Of a DNA stretch of 64,000 nucleotides, positions 1 through 56,600 are shown in pieces. The notes beneath the pieces were generated by a model. The model had not been told where the DNA came from, did not search any database, and saw nothing but the letters and a program-made list of their open reading frames with translations. Within the stretch, counting starts at the first letter, position 1, and the number at the start of each line of letters is the position of its first letter. Origin of the DNA: Scolanthus callimorphus. Its lineage: Eukaryota > Cnidaria > Anthozoa > Actiniaria > Edwardsiidae. The DNA lies in the NCBI GenBank assembly GCA_033964015.1, contig CM066919.1:16533646-16597645 (forward strand), read 5' to 3'. A program made the translations under genes and the position numbers.

Positions 1-233
1 ATCACGATTTCCATTAAATGGACATTGTTAATTTTTATTGGACTATGATGCCCAATGCCCAAAATACAAAAGCCATCCTTAACTTACTGCAAATCCCACC
101 ATCTTTTGCTCATCCTATTGACCTCACAACCATAAACATACTTTGCTATTTGCAGGGTTTGAATGTTTTCAGACACTATATGAAGAACCTGCATTTTGTT
201 TTATTAATTGTTTGTTATAATTTAATATTTCAG

Positions 234-43489
<43,256 letters not shown>

Positions 43490-43828
43490 ATACAATGAAC
43501 TCAGAGTGGACCCCCCTGGACACTTTCCACAAATCGTTGGCGCGCGCAGCTCAGGGTAATTTCGAATTCGTGAAAGCGCACGCATTTAAAAGAGATGACG
43601 AAGGTACTAGGGCCTCAGTTGCATGTGCGCGCGGCACCGCTTTATGGGAATACCCGTGAAAGACGGTTATTTCTAGTTCTTGAGTAGCGTTGAGATCTTT
43701 AACTATGCTGACCCAATGTAGCATTGCGAATGCTGGTTTGCAAATGACGTGCAGTGGTTTGCTATATAGTTCTTCTTTGTTGTTTCATTAGCCCAAGTTA
43801 CTCTCTTTCTTTACTTGCATTCATAATA
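43490..43828. other. Region downstream of the TRIM37 stop
   Basis: Probably TRIM37 3' UTR and flank. I see no clear AATAAA close to the stop; the first is at about 44252, inside or beyond a repeat. A second in-frame stop candidate for the as-sequenced frame is at 43557-43559. Confidence 0.4.
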
Positions 43829-44218
43829 GAGTACTCAAGTGATGACGTCATAAAAAACAAATTTTCGATTTAGCAATATTTGTCCTTGGATTTGGAAAGG
43901 GCATAATAAATGAATGCTACACACCAAAAATAAGGCGAATCGGTTGAAACGCGACCGAGATATGGCCCCCTGAATACATAATTTTCTTTAAGAAATCACT
44001 ATATTTTGGTTGCATTCATAAAGTTTTGAACGCAGTCTAAAATACAGTGATTTGTTAAAGAAAATTATGTATTCAGCGGGCCATATCTCGGTCGCGTTTC
44101 AACCGATTTGCCCCATTTTTTGCATGCGATTCTCTTTCCACTTTGTCTTTCATTATTCGTGGACTAAAATTGGAAATTCAACATTTTTCAAATTTATGAC
44201 GTCACACTTGACTACTCA
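43829..44218. mobile_element. ~390-bp fold-back element, family copy 2
   Basis: GAGTACTCAAGTGATGACGTC at the left, inverse GACGTCACACTTGACTACTC at the right. Same interior as 31327-31723 (GGGCCATATCTCGG, TACAGTGATTTG). Confidence 0.8.
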
Positions 44219-44283
44219 ATTTTGCGAATCTGCGGAGCCCATACAGTTAGAAATAAATATTTGGAGGCAAGTGCAAGCTTTAG

Positions 44284-44527
44284 CACAGCCTCTGGGGTGG
44301 AAGATGAATTATGAACTATGGCTGTAAAATGGCTTGGGAATTATGAATTATTGGATTCAATTATAAAGGAATGATGAGTTATGAAGATTGTCAAAAGAAT
44401 GAATTATATGAATCCTGAATGAATTATGCATGAATGACAAAATGAATTATGAATTATTGGGACAAAATGAGCTAGAAAAATGAACTATGGCTTGCAAATA
44501 ATTCATCTTCCATCCTCGACACAGCCT
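44284..44527. mobile_element. 228-bp element of ATGAATTATGA words, 8-bp target duplication
   Basis: Element 44292-44519 flanked by CACAGCCT at 44284-44291 and 44520-44527. Left end TGGAAGATGAATTATGAAC with ACTATGGCT, right end inverse. The interior is built from variants of ATGAATTATGAA. Confidence 0.7.
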
Positions 44528-44799
44528 GAGCGCTAGCATTTCTAAGTGCTGAGTATTATATTTAACGTTTTTCATAGTCGAAACTATTAGTGGTTGGAAT
44601 AAGACACCCCGCAAGCCGGACTTCATTATACTGATTCATGGGCGTTTGCTTGGATAATTTGTCACCGCTGATATGTACCTGCTAATAGGAGAATATGAAA
44701 CCGGGATTTAATTAAGGAGTGAAAAGCCTTGTGCACACTTACGACATAACGACATAAGAAAAATTTCACGCGGACAGAATTTAGTGGGTTGAAAAACGT

Positions 44800-46623
44800 T
44801 TGATTAAGGGCTTGCACTATTTCAAGATGCAAGATGCAAAGATGCAAAAGATGCAAAGATACAAGGGTATCAAATTGACAATTGACAATTGACAGCCGCA
44901 ATGTCAAATAATAAATAAATTATTGGCGGTTGTACGCGTGAGCCGAGTATCGATTTATTTAGCAGTTTCGTGTTTTTATAGCAATTTTAGAAGCTTCACG
45001 ATGAAAACAAAACTACATAGAACTCAACCTGACCCTATTTATGACTAAAACGCGGAAAATGGATGCTTTCTGCGTGACGTATAACTTGATAACATTTTAA
45101 AAATAAAAACCGCGTTTATGACAAAAAAAAACTCGAAAACCGGGTAAATCCGGAAAAGGTATACGCTGTTTATGACAAGCTCGAAAAACCCTACGCTCCC
45201 TCCCCCACCGAGGTATGTGGATAAGTTTCTCCTTTTAGCTAGCTACAATTTACAGAACGAAATTTTTTTTTTTTGGTAGAAACGCCAATTCTGGCGTTTC
45301 TGGCAATTATTATTATTATTATAATTATTATTATTATAATAATGCGAAATTGCTACATAAATTGATACTCGGCTCCCGCGTACAACCGCCAATAATTTAT
45401 TTATTATTTACTACTTACTAACCGATGGTGAGGTCATTACGGGAAATATCAAACCGAAGCTTTGGTTTGATATTTTCCGTAATGACCGAACGGCAGAGGT
45501 TAGTAAGTTGTTTATTATATGGCACTTTTCTCAAACTTTTTACGAACCGGAAGTCGCCTCGTACATTTTCCCGCCGAAGTAACTCAAAAAACACGCGCCC
45601 GCGTCGACTCGCTCGACAAGAAACCCGTGTTTGAAAACCATGCCACATTTGCTCAAAAGTGATCAATCTCTACTGGTATGGATGTCAAAATACTTCGGAA
45701 TCGATTATTTTACAGATATTTTCGCGAACAAGCTTCACTTGAACAATTTTAAACTTAAATTTGAGCTTGTAACGCTTTCAAGAAAAACACCTTTAGTTTC
45801 GCAAAGCTGGAAAGCTGCAAAACGTGTTCTTCGAAACGCATTTTCAGATCTACACTATTAAAACAGGGAGCTACAGGGAGCCAGAACTGGATTCAACAGC
45901 ATTGATAATAACTGAAAATTGCAATGGTTATTTAGCCGACTGTATATTGAGGAATGGGTTTTGTGCAAAAGCGGATGTCAAGTAAAAATGAATTCTACTC
46001 AACGTGATGGAGAAAGAAATCAACGACATCAGTTATCGGTAAGCACAAAGTTCGAACTCGCTGTCTGTTATTATTTTTAGCTTCCAAGTTTCTTGATTCC
46101 TAATAAATTTGACTTTATATGTAGCTTTTACCTTTTGCTGCTATTGGCTCCCTCTAGTTTTCATTTTCTCTGGATAGAGACCCGAATTCATAGCTTAGAC
46201 TTGAGTAACTTTTTGACTCTGCTTTGCCTTTTGTAAACAGGTCATTTCTGATATTCAGGCCTTTATTTTCCTCTTGTCACATGTTTAAGATTTGTATTAC
46301 AAGAGACAAATACTGTGTCAAGTATTCTTTGTTGTGAATTTCGCTGAAAATCTTTTTTTTGAATTTTATTTGAACTAGATTCGAATTTTTGCGAGTCGCG
46401 AACTGCGAGGTCATTACGGGATTTCTGAGAGGTCATGCCGGGATTTACTGACCTCGTAACAGCCAATCAGAGCGCGCGTACTATCGTTGCGCCATATATA
46501 AGACATGTTATGAGACATCGCGGCTGTCAACACTGTATTAGGAATTTTCACTGTAATTTGATACCCTTGCATCTTTGCACATCTTTGCATCTTGCATCTT
46601 GAAATAGTGCAAGCCTTGATTAA
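44800..46623. mobile_element. 1.8-kb outer inverted-repeat element
   Basis: TGATTAAGGGCTTGCACTAT and TTCAAGATGCAAGATGCAAA at the left, inverse at 46575-46623. Encloses the element 44908-45409, a small hairpin at 45418-45500 (GAGGTCATTACGGGAAATAT against its inverse), and an unassigned ORF at 45631-45861 (76 residues, unrecognised). Confidence 0.65.
44908..45409. mobile_element. 502-bp nested element
   Basis: AATAATAAATAAATTATTGG and CGGTTGTACGCGTGAGCCGA at the left; inverse at the right, so arms of about 50 bp. A further copy of the GAGCCGAGTATCGAT word lies at 46990. Confidence 0.7.
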
Positions 46624-46639
46624 GTCCACAAAAAAATAA

Positions 46640-47140
46640 CATCAGATTGCTTTGGTGAAGTAATCTAATGATGATCCATGGAAAATATTATTTCAATTAT
46701 TGTCAATAGTGTGTACCGGGCATAGCGAAAAAAAAAAACGATAAACGAATCCATTCCATGTGTTGATTCCAGAGATGCCTTGTACATATTATAGAGAGAT
46801 GGACGCCATCATGCGTTATTTCATGTTGCATCTAACAAAAAAACACCCTTGTAAATACTAATATATGAAGAGATTGTTGGAAATTAGTTTTGTATAAAAT
46901 ATGCATGGTGCCAGATTGTTGCTGGTAGATATGGTAAAAAATAAAGTTATAAAAGGAAACAACTATTTGTTTGATTCACTGGTGACTTGTCGAGCCGAGT
47001 ATCGATAAAAAAAGCTTTTCCGAAGTCCGTTTTATTTTTCTGAACTTTTCGTGACTTGTTGCCGTGTCAAAACATAGGTACGCAGTGCGTACGGGAAGCT
47101 ATTTGCTGATGTCCTACAGGGTGGGACGGACTGGCCGTGT
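46640..47140. other. Intergenic, no gene
   Basis: Contains one copy (about 46837-46906) of a segment including CACCCTTGTAAATACTAATA that recurs at 49985-50053. Otherwise nothing. Confidence 0.5.
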
Positions 47141-47149
47141 ACCATTCTC

Positions 47150-47425
47150 GAACCCAGAGCTCCCGGCTAGTCTGCTCGCAGGGGAGGCTCTGGGGACATC
47201 CATTTGAGGGCCATTCTCGTACCCAGAGCTCCCCGGCTCGCTCCTCGCAGGGGAGGCTCTGGTGACATCCATTTGAGGACCGTTGCTGATTGGCTGGTTT
47301 TGAACGTTGGTGCATGCGCAGAAAGATTTTTCTCTCAACGGCTCTGTATCAAATCTCACGCATGCGTTCAGTGGCTGTCACCAGAGCCTCCCCCGCGAGA
47401 AGACGAGCCGGGTAGCTCTGGGTAA
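47150..47425. mobile_element. Mutator-like (CATTCTCG family) element with duplicated left end
   Basis: CATTCTCGAACCCAGAGCTC near 47152 is followed 64 bp later by CATTCTCGTACCCAGAGCTC, so the first ~65 bp of the element occur twice. The remainder matches 41897-42120. Confidence 0.7.
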
Positions 47426-47660
47426 GAGAGAGAATTCTCATATTGGGTTTTTTTGTCTCTTAAAGCAGGGACGTCCCTGTTTAAAGCAAGCAATAAATTT
47501 TAGAAACTATTTGTATATGCTCAGTGGCAACTTATTGTCTAAGTAGTTCTACCTTTTCCCGTCGACTCGGATTAAAAAATAACTTTTTCAATCACACACT
47601 TCCGGTAACAAAACACATGAAAAAGTGCTTGTCTTTGAGAAAAAAAAAAAAAAACTCACC

Positions 47661-47732
47661 TTGACATCCCGGTATTCGAACCCCGGACCTTCATTTTGCA
47701 GAGCGGGAATTCTACCGATGAGCAATCAGGCA
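47661..47732 (-). pseudogene. tRNA-like pseudogene or tRNA-derived repeat head
   Basis: On the minus strand the order is D-arm-like GCTCATCGGTAGAATTCCCG (close to the tRNA-Gly A box), an anticodon-arm-sized stretch, then GGTCCGGGGTTCGAATACCG (T-arm/B-box-like). Immediately after the 3' end comes a run of about 15 T, a strong Pol III terminator. Acceptor-stem pairing is poor and the T stem has mismatches, so I do not call a functional tRNA. Confidence 0.4.
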
Positions 47733-48139
47733 GGATGATCACGTGACATAGGGATCGTTTTATTTACTTATACGTCGTCTTGCTCGAATATTCGATAAGA
47801 CTTCGAACTCGGGACTCATTTCTTGGACTTGTTCTTTCCCATTTCTCACCTGTAAGGTCTTTTCACCTTTCAGTTCATCCGTTTCATCCATATTTGTCTC
47901 TGTCTTGTACTTTTACTGAGAGTCTCTTGTCAATTTCGATCGGCGTTTGCTGTATTCCACGCTCGATAAACATGACTCGCACTGACAACTCGCAAACGTC
48001 CACCTCGTAAATTAGGTGATTGGAACAAAACAGCACGACGTAGAAAATATGCAGCACAAAACTGAGGAAAGGTTTTATTTTCATGCATTCCAGCGTGATT
48101 TGATCTCTTGTAGCAATAAAATTAAGAAAACATATTGCG

Positions 48140-49125
48140 CAGGGTGGGGAAGGGGGGTAGCGATCACGAATCGCGGACCGATTTTCCGTTATTTCACGGA
48201 TCACGGAGTTATGAAAACGCTTTTCACGAATCACGGAAGTAAAATTTTAAAAACGATGATGCAAGTTGTGTTTTAAGTAAATATAGTGATATAAGTACTG
48301 TGCTCGATCTTTTTCCTGATATTTCTTTTGATGGTGTGAGATTTCACTTAAATTTTATCGCCATCAAAACGACAATTGATCACAATTCAATAAAGTACGA
48401 TTTCAAGGTCTCCTGTTATTTGATCATTTCGCGAAATTGGTTTGCTCATAGCATCCAGATCAGAATTTTCGCTAGTATGAAGATGGTTCGGATCAGTACC
48501 GAACCTTGCTTGTATGTTTCTGGATGCGCGCGAAGCGCGCTGCGATTTTGAACATCAATCTACGCGGTTAATGAAATTCTTATTTCTGAGAAATAAAAAT
48601 TCCAAAATTAAAAAAAGCACAGTACGATGTTTTAGTTTCTAAATGCTACACCAAAGTATCCTCTTTATGCTGCAAATTTTGGACATATAAGTCATACAAG
48701 AATGGGGAAAGTCCAGGAGTAAATGAGAACTTGATGTTTAACAATTGCGCTTCCTGACATTGCTGAACCTTTATTTACTGTTTGCTGATAGTAAATTTAC
48801 TCAATTTTAAAAAGACATTTTGATGTTGTACATGGCGAGCGCGCAGCGCGAGCCGACAAAAAAAAATATTTTTAAGGACGTCAGGTTCCCTAAAAAGCAG
48901 TCAGGAGAGAATGAGCCTGCTCGATATTGGTCCAAATGGTCCGTCTCTAATGACCAGCTTTCACGTTTCACGAATAATCACGAGTCACGTAAGAGAAATT
49001 CGTAAATTCACAGGTCACGAGGACATGAGATTTCACGGATCACGGCAATAATTTTCCTGTTTTCACGAGTCACGGAGCAAATTTGGGGTGAATCACGGAT
49101 CACGGAGAACCCCTTCCCCACCCTG
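48140..49125. mobile_element. 986-bp CAGGG-terminus element with perfect 6-bp target duplication
   Basis: CAGGGTGGGGAAGGGG at the left and its exact inverse at the right. Flanked by ATTGCG at 48134-48139 and 49126-49131. Both subterminal zones (about 48160-48240 and 48960-49105) contain TCACGGA and CACGAATCACGGA or CACGGATCACGGA words. No transposase ORF. Termini resemble hAT elements, although hAT duplications are usually 8 bp. Confidence 0.82.
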
Positions 49126-49131
49126 ATTGCG

Positions 49132-49910
49132 CATGCTCAGTGGCAACTTTGATATTGTTAATGTTTTCTACCTTAGCATACTTATTTATTTGTCGTAATG
49201 GAAATATTCTAAATGATACACGATGGTGGGCATGTATGACGTGATACCGAGCATGCTCAATTCACATCACCTCCAAGAAGAACATTCTCGTCCCACATGG
49301 ACGACTGATTGGCCTATGTGACCTATATATATGTTGGCAGAGGTCTGCAGCTTAGAAGGGAGAAGGGACAAAACACAGGATACTCAATGTCAAACAAGTG
49401 GCTGCCATGATGCTACAAGGGATGGGGTGGTGGGGAGATATACCGAGAGGGGAGGGTAAGTCATGTCCGTAGCCAGGGGGAGGATGGTTTAGGGTTCAAA
49501 GGTCGTTGCATGGACCCGAAAACAATGGTTTGGCGATCCCCCCTGTCAGTAGCGAAGTCATAAAAGTCAACTGGAAAGGGTCCATTCCAAATACACTGCA
49601 GCACTCACATGAAATAAGTGGGAGAGCACTAATAAGCAGGGAGGGGAGGGATGTTAGATACATTAACGGTGATCTTCATGGAGAACCATCTATTGAACCG
49701 GAAATGGATACATACATAGTCCGAGGGTGACGACTAAGAAGCTATTTGCATACAGCAAATAGCTTCAAAAAGGGCAGAACGAGGAGTGAGGACTGATGTC
49801 GAACGAGGACTCCTAAGCGGCCTGTGCGCGTAGATTTGAAATAAGCTGTAAAGAAAGCCAAGTTATAAAAGTAGTTGCCTGCGTAATGGCTCTGCAGTTG
49901 AGGGGAATAG
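49132..49910. other. Intergenic, G-rich in part
   Basis: G-rich stretch at about 49415-49490. ORF 49506-49730 has no recognisable product. No gene supported. Confidence 0.4.
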
Positions 49911-49914
49911 ACCA

Positions 49915-50115
49915 AATCGGCTAACGGTGTCCCGGGAACGGTGTTTGCATCTTGTTGCCACCCAATTTAGTTCATGTAATGAACAAAAAACACCCTTGTA
50001 AATACTAATATATGAAGAGATTGTTGGAAATTAGTTTCGTATAAAATATGCATCGGCTAACGGTGTCCCGGGAACGGTGTTTACATCTTGTTGCCACCCA
50101 ATTCAGTTCATGTAA
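49915..50115. repeat. Two partial copies of a terminal repeat split by a 70-bp segment
   Basis: CGGCTAACGGTGTCCCGGGA occurs at about 49919 and 50045, each followed by CATCTTGTTGCCACCCAATT. Between them is the segment also found at 46837-46906. The terminal sequence is that of the 60824-61022 element. Confidence 0.65.
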
Positions 50116-50632
50116 TGATTCCTTTGGGTCGTTACAATGTTCAACTGTCACTCAACGCTACGCAAGTTATTGAAACTAGTATGAAACAGACAATGAATGC
50201 CGCCGATCAGTTTTGAGGGCTGGGTCCATAATTTTCCCCGATAACAAAGGTATTTCATATTCAAGTATACACATCTACGATATCCAAGTAGATTTGGTTG
50301 CTCGTCCCAAAGCGCGGGTTCCACATCAAACCTACGCGGATTTTATTTTTAGATGCTTTTTTATTCATTTTCAAAGACCTGTGAAGGGCTGGCCTATCAC
50401 AAGTGACACTAGAAATACTGAACTGAATTGATTTTTCGAATAAAATTGGCCATTCTGTCAAAAACCAAAGTCTTCACTTTCTTAGGCCGAGGTACATTAT
50501 GATAGACAAATCGGTCAATGTCCGACACTACCCATGACAGAGGGTACTCCCCACGGGAGAAATGTTCCCAGCTGAAGGGTGATTGGAACTGCCATAAATG
50601 GACACATGACACAGTTTCCTTGGATCCCTGCA

Positions 50633-53600
50633 CTATGTCATCCAGCCCTGTCTGCATTCTCTTGTTGATGAAGAACCTACAAACAAACAACCACATAAGA
50701 AATCAGGATATTTGCCCATAGCAGGGGGGAGGGGTAAGGGGGTTCCCTCCCCCCTGATTTTCACCCAAACTGCTCATGTCTTTAATTTTTAGGTGGCATA
50801 CCAGGGGTGTAGCCAAGACATTTGAGGGGGGGGTTATTAATGTTTACTGTATTTGTCTTCTAAAAAGGGGGGGCACAGGCACCCCAGGACCCCCTAGCTA
50901 CGCCCCTGCATACCATCTTGTAAACATACCCCGATTTTCCCCTTCCAATACACCCCTTTTTTCTCTCTTTTTAAATGAGGAGAGAAGCTCTTCACAGGCT
51001 AGTATAAAACCCCTATGTTCAAATAATACATTAGTCCTACATACCTTTCTCGTGACATAAATTTGACATCAACTTGAAATCTAAAGCCTTCCTCAAAGCT
51101 CTTCTTGCTATATTTTTACATTCTTGCATTGAAAAGGAAGAGACACCTAAAAAAAGAGTTTATTTAATCAGGTTATCCAAAAGATAACATAAGAAGATGA
51201 GGCTAAAGTCATCCTATAGGGGGAGGGGTGAAACTTGTCTACTAGAACTAATAAATTTGTTACAAGGAAGGTAGAAGCTTTCACTACCAGACCAATAAGC
51301 ATTACCACTGAATCCACTATTATCTGTATTATGTGGTCGTGCCATTTTATTTTTGGGTGATTTTGAATACTCAGCTGTCAATCAAACTCCAAGCCACTCG
51401 CTGTGCTTAGGATCCCAGTTATCCCACCTCTTGATTCAAGAACTCACTTAGCCCGGTGAACTCCGCCATTTTCCATCGAGAGTGCGGCGGCCAAAAATGT
51501 TGCGGCCACGTGACAGTTGATTAAATGGTAAAGACAGATTTTTTTGTTTATTTCCATCCATTGCAGTAAAAGCTGAATCACAGGTGAGTTCAGCAAAATA
51601 AATATATGGTATAAATATGGACTTTAATGTCTTGAATCTATCATAATCATTTCCCGGGACAGTGGTCTGACGCCGAATTCGAAGATCCAAAGTCAAGATT
51701 ACGATTCCGTTTTGGCGATTCTGCGGCGCTATCAATCAAATTATGCACATCAGAATTCAAGAACTTTGGGACTTGTTTTGAATACTTGACCATACAAAAA
51801 GGCGTGCACGAAACTTTCGATAGAATTACGAGTAGAAATACTTTGGAATTTTAGATCACGAGTGCGAAATCTAGTTTTCATTGAGATTTATATTTTGATT
51901 GACAGCGCAGAACCGCCAAAACGAAATCGTTATTTTGACTTTGGACCATCGCGATACTTCGAATTCGGCAGTAACTGTGTTGGGGCCTATTGTTCGCAGA
52001 TTGTAGGAAGAACACGCATCTATATAAGAACCCTCCATTAAAAAGTTGGGAGAGATGGTTTCCACTGCTGCAATTATAAACCGCTCGCACAAGGAGCTCC
52101 TACGATCTTGCAAGGAAGGCAAACCAGATTTCTGCATCGCTTCTGGCGGGAAAGCCGCACTTCTTAAAAGCTCTCAGTGCAAAAATAGGCGACGGCTGGC
52201 TTTCTGAGAAGGAAGTCACGAGTGGACAGCCCAGGATAGGTTTTGTGAAATGTAGACGCCGAGGAGCTTACGCAACCGTTGATGGCGATGGTCTACCACT
52301 CGCAACTTTTGTACTTCAGAAAATCAGCTCACATCTCTTTGCACTTAGCTGGGCTTAACCGCATACTGCATGCGTGCGCAATGATTTGATGTCGTTTACG
52401 ACACAGATCATCGAAATGAGTAAATCATTAACCATGACTGAAAACAATAGCGGGCCGAGCTTGGTACTGAGGTATGTCTCCACATATAGAAGAGAAAGAG
52501 TGACCAATTCACGTATATTGTGACCTTCCTTCTAAGGGGCGGGATGGATATAAAACTCGAGAGCTTAGCTCCCAGGGGGAGTACTTGAAGGTTAAAATGG
52601 TAGGGATGACCATCAGAAAGCTCGAATTTCCTCCCTACTGCAGCGTACCTAAAAAAATACGGCAGTCATACCTACCATCCAAATATAGGGAGTGCCCCCC
52701 TCCCCCCCCCCTCCCCTTCCAGGGCTTCGCTAGCAAAATGCGATGGTCAATCAAGATGATAGCCTTCGAAGCCGACACCACTTGGCGCTTGTCGTAAGAG
52801 ACTCGCGCAAAGAGGCGTCTGCACGCTCAAGCCAAACATTCCATACTGATGATGTATTTTGACCCAGATCTGGTCAGAAGTATAATGCAGCCAGTTTGAC
52901 TGTTTGATATTTAATTTTTACAGCATACAAAGCATTTTATAGTAAGGTATTCTTATAAGACGAAAAAAGATGAAACAAAGTTAAAATGGCCACGTAATTC
53001 TTCTGACCAGATTTGGGTCAATATCCGTCATCAGTATGGAACGTTTGGCTTGAGCGCGCAGACGCCTCTTTGCAAGAGTCTCTTTCGATGAGCGCCAAGT
53101 GGTGTCGGCTTTCGCAGGCTATCAAGATGAAGGCTTTGCGGAAATCTGCAAAAGAAACTGACTGAGCAATTGCCGCTTCTAAAATTACATGAAGTAAGAA
53201 AACTTAGGCCTGTTCAGTTGATCTGCAAGATTGCATCCTGCTTAGCTTGCAGAGAAGTGATGGTGCAACTCTCTCCAGCATACGTCCCTAAGGATCTTTG
53301 CCACATGGCAGGTCAGTGGCCAAAAATGGTTACAGTCCAGTTAAGGTGGCCCAGGGATATACATACAAGGTTTTATATCACCTATAGGGATTTGCATAGA
53401 ATTGCCTGAAACAGTATAGTTACCATGCCTGTGAACTTTGAATTTAAAGTTCCCAGTTTTCTGTGATGGTTTCATCAGGCAGGATGAGGAAACAAATGTG
53501 CAAGAGCTTTGTTTCCTCGTCCTGCCATGAAAGCCTCACAGAAAACTGAGAAATTTAAATCCTCCCCAAAACAAACTAAAATTAAACCAAGAGGTTTCAG

Positions 53601-56600
53601 ACTTTTTAGTAACTACATGTTTGGTCACTTTTTCTCAAAATTGCTTGAATTCCTGAAGAGTCTCTCTTTAAAGTATTTTCCTTTTGTTTGGTACATACCA
53701 CTGAGTAATGGTTCTATCTCCCCTCTAGTAGTTATACATTGTTGGCCCATGAAGTCAACAGTTACATGATTAGATTCTGGATCTTCAGGACCAACCACAG
53801 ATCGAATACCTGCCATAGTTGAAATTATAATAAAAATATTTAAATTTTAATAATTCCCTCAATGTACCCTGCGAGCAGTGATTTCTAGCCGCCGGCCTAA
53901 GAGAGGATGAAATCACTGCTCGCAGGGTACCCTCAATGGTGAGGTACATGTATATGATTAAATCACTATTGGGTATTGAAAACCCAGGGGGGTACTCAGG
54001 GTGTCTGACGGGGGGGGGGGGGGGGGGGGGGGGGGAGGGGGTCATTTTTTTGTTCAATCTTACCTGCTATGCTTAGATTTCGTACTTTTTGTACATCCTA
54101 GAAAGAAACAACAGGGAAACTACTCAGGATAGGATGAATCTTTTTCAAAAATGTTGATTGGAACAAGGTGCTAAATACCTCTCACAAAAGCTCTTGGGGC
54201 AGTGAAAGGATGCAACTAAACCTAAGATTGCAAGTTCCCTTACTACTACTACTAATAATAAATAATAATAATAATAAATAATAATAATTATTATTATTAT
54301 TTAATATTTACATTGTAATTATTTAATGTTTTACATTGTAAAAATATAAATATATTAACCTAAACATGATCATTAAAAATTAAAAATTACGAAAAGTGAT
54401 ATTATAAAAACAAATTAAATCTTTGAGAGCTTCACAAAATTAAAAAAAAAAATTTGCAGTACAGTGCAGTCTTGTTGACATTCAATTCATTCAATTCAAT
54501 TCATTTATTTCACTACCACCATATACATTAGCGTACATGGGTTTTAGGTCAGCAAAATATATATACTGAAATATATACAAATATTGTTCTTAATAATAAA
54601 ATGAACTTTGTTATTTTTCACGCATTTTGAAACATTTGAAAACGTACTCGCTCACTTCTTTTTGTATTTTTCCTGGCGGATTAATAAGGCAGTGAAAGAG
54701 TACGTCTTCATCTTTTATTTTCACTAGCCAGTCTGTTTTATTATTTAGTTCTAAGCAGTCGAGAAACACGTGATGCGACATGAAGCCACTTCTGGGCTCT
54801 TTGAGTTTGGTTAGAAAATTAAACGCCCTGTATTTGGCATCGACTGATAGAGGGTATCTTCTTTTCTGACAGAAAAAATCCATACCCCCCCATAAAGAAA
54901 TGTGCATTAAGAAATATCAGTACTTTAAATCCCTGACTGACCAGATTTAGCTGTAGCTCATCTGCATCAGTAGAAACATGCAGCTCATCTAGTGCTTTGC
55001 GAGTTGCTCTATACAAGCTTCCACCTGCAAAGGACAAACAACAGCCTTAGCTGCAATGCTGAGTCATCATATAGAAAAAGGAGATTGTGTGATTCCAGAC
55101 ATGATCAATACCCCCACCATGGAGGGAATTTACCAAAGGAGCCCTCTTCCACGCCTGGAATTACCAGAGAAAAATAGTGATGGGAAATAGGATGTACATA
55201 CTGGCCACATGTCAGTCACATACTGGCTCCCCTCTTTGTATGTCAAGTTATCTTAGGGAGGTTTCTTTCCACATGGGGAATTCTACTAAATGGAAATAAA
55301 AATAATACTTACTAAGTAAATCCTCCAATTTATTTTCACTATCCAGTGTTGCCATTAACTTGCTACATAGTAAAACACAATCCTATAAACAGAGAATTTG
55401 ACAGTTACTGGTGGCTATCATAATAAGATGGAAAAGACCTTCCTAATTGGGTTTTATACGATTCAAACCCGCTAATACGGGCATCATGAGTTCCCAACTC
55501 TTGGTGTGTGAACAATGCATCATTAGTGCTGAACAAAGGAAAAACAGTGAGCCCAAAGCTGTTTTTGATAGCAAGGGGCTCACTTTTTTCCTTTGTTCAA
55601 CACTTATGATGCATTGTTCACACACCAAGAGTGCGGAACTCATGATGCCTGTATACTATATTATAGAGCAGATTTCGTATGACTGTGAAAAGTACCGTGA
55701 CAAGGCGCGGTACTGTCACGGTGGCGGTACGGAACCTGACTGCTGTTGCCTGCTGTAGATACCGAAGGAAATCGTGTAGTCATGGTACGGTCGCGGCGCA
55801 GTACAACTCTTTCGTGGTACTTTCACAGTCATACGAAATCTGCTCTAATTAAAAAGTATTACAGTACAATAAAATCAATCAGTTTAGTTTAAAAAAACAA
55901 TAATCAAATAAAGTAATAGATTTTATCAATCATTATAGTTTCAAAAAACAATGATAAGTAATGGATTTTACAATAGAATATAATGTTAAAATCTCTTGGA
56001 AATAGTACAACTAATTAGGGAGAATTTATTATTTCTGCCAGGGGGTGGGCTGGAAAGATTTTTCATTCAGCCCCAAAAACCTCTTGACCCCCCTCCAAGT
56101 ATCAATAAAAACCTAAAAAACCCTTTAGGCAATTTTTATAATAATCATAGCCCCCCCTCCCCCCCCCCCCCCCCCCCCCCCCCCACCCCCCCCCCCCCCT
56201 TCTCCCCTTTAGATCAGGACAAAATGTTGGGACATCTAGATACTAAGTAGACCATTTCCTGTATTTTTAGGACATTCCTGCGTGCATGTGAACAGTTTGT
56301 TGTAATTTTACAGGTGTGCATCCTCTTGTATCCATATTGTAGAATTAACAGGGCATCTGACAGGATGCGGTGGTGCGGATCCGCACAATTTGGCCATTTC
56401 CGCACCTTCCGCACCTTGAGAGCTTTTTCCGCACAATTTGGAAGAATTCTTGGAAATTCACTTCTTCATGACCTCAGATCGTCTTTACAGTTATATATTT
56501 CCTCAATTTCTAGCATTTTCTGAGCGATTTGGATGATAAAAGAACGAAAATCTCTAGAAAACTTGACTCTAAAAGTTGCATATCGCTCCCTTACCAAATT

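Noticed and set aside
45631..45861. 76-residue ORF inside the nested element
   Set aside because: No recognisable domain, no second ORF, within a repeat; not called as a gene.
50409..50676. Longer last-exon frame of the minus-strand gene (LWQFQSPFSWEHFSRGEYPL)
   Set aside because: It looks protein-like, but its phase does not match the preceding exon, so I preferred the in-phase short ending. It remains an alternative.
55443..55758. Two antiparallel ORFs with near-identical peptides
   Set aside because: They mirror each other because the DNA is a hairpin element.
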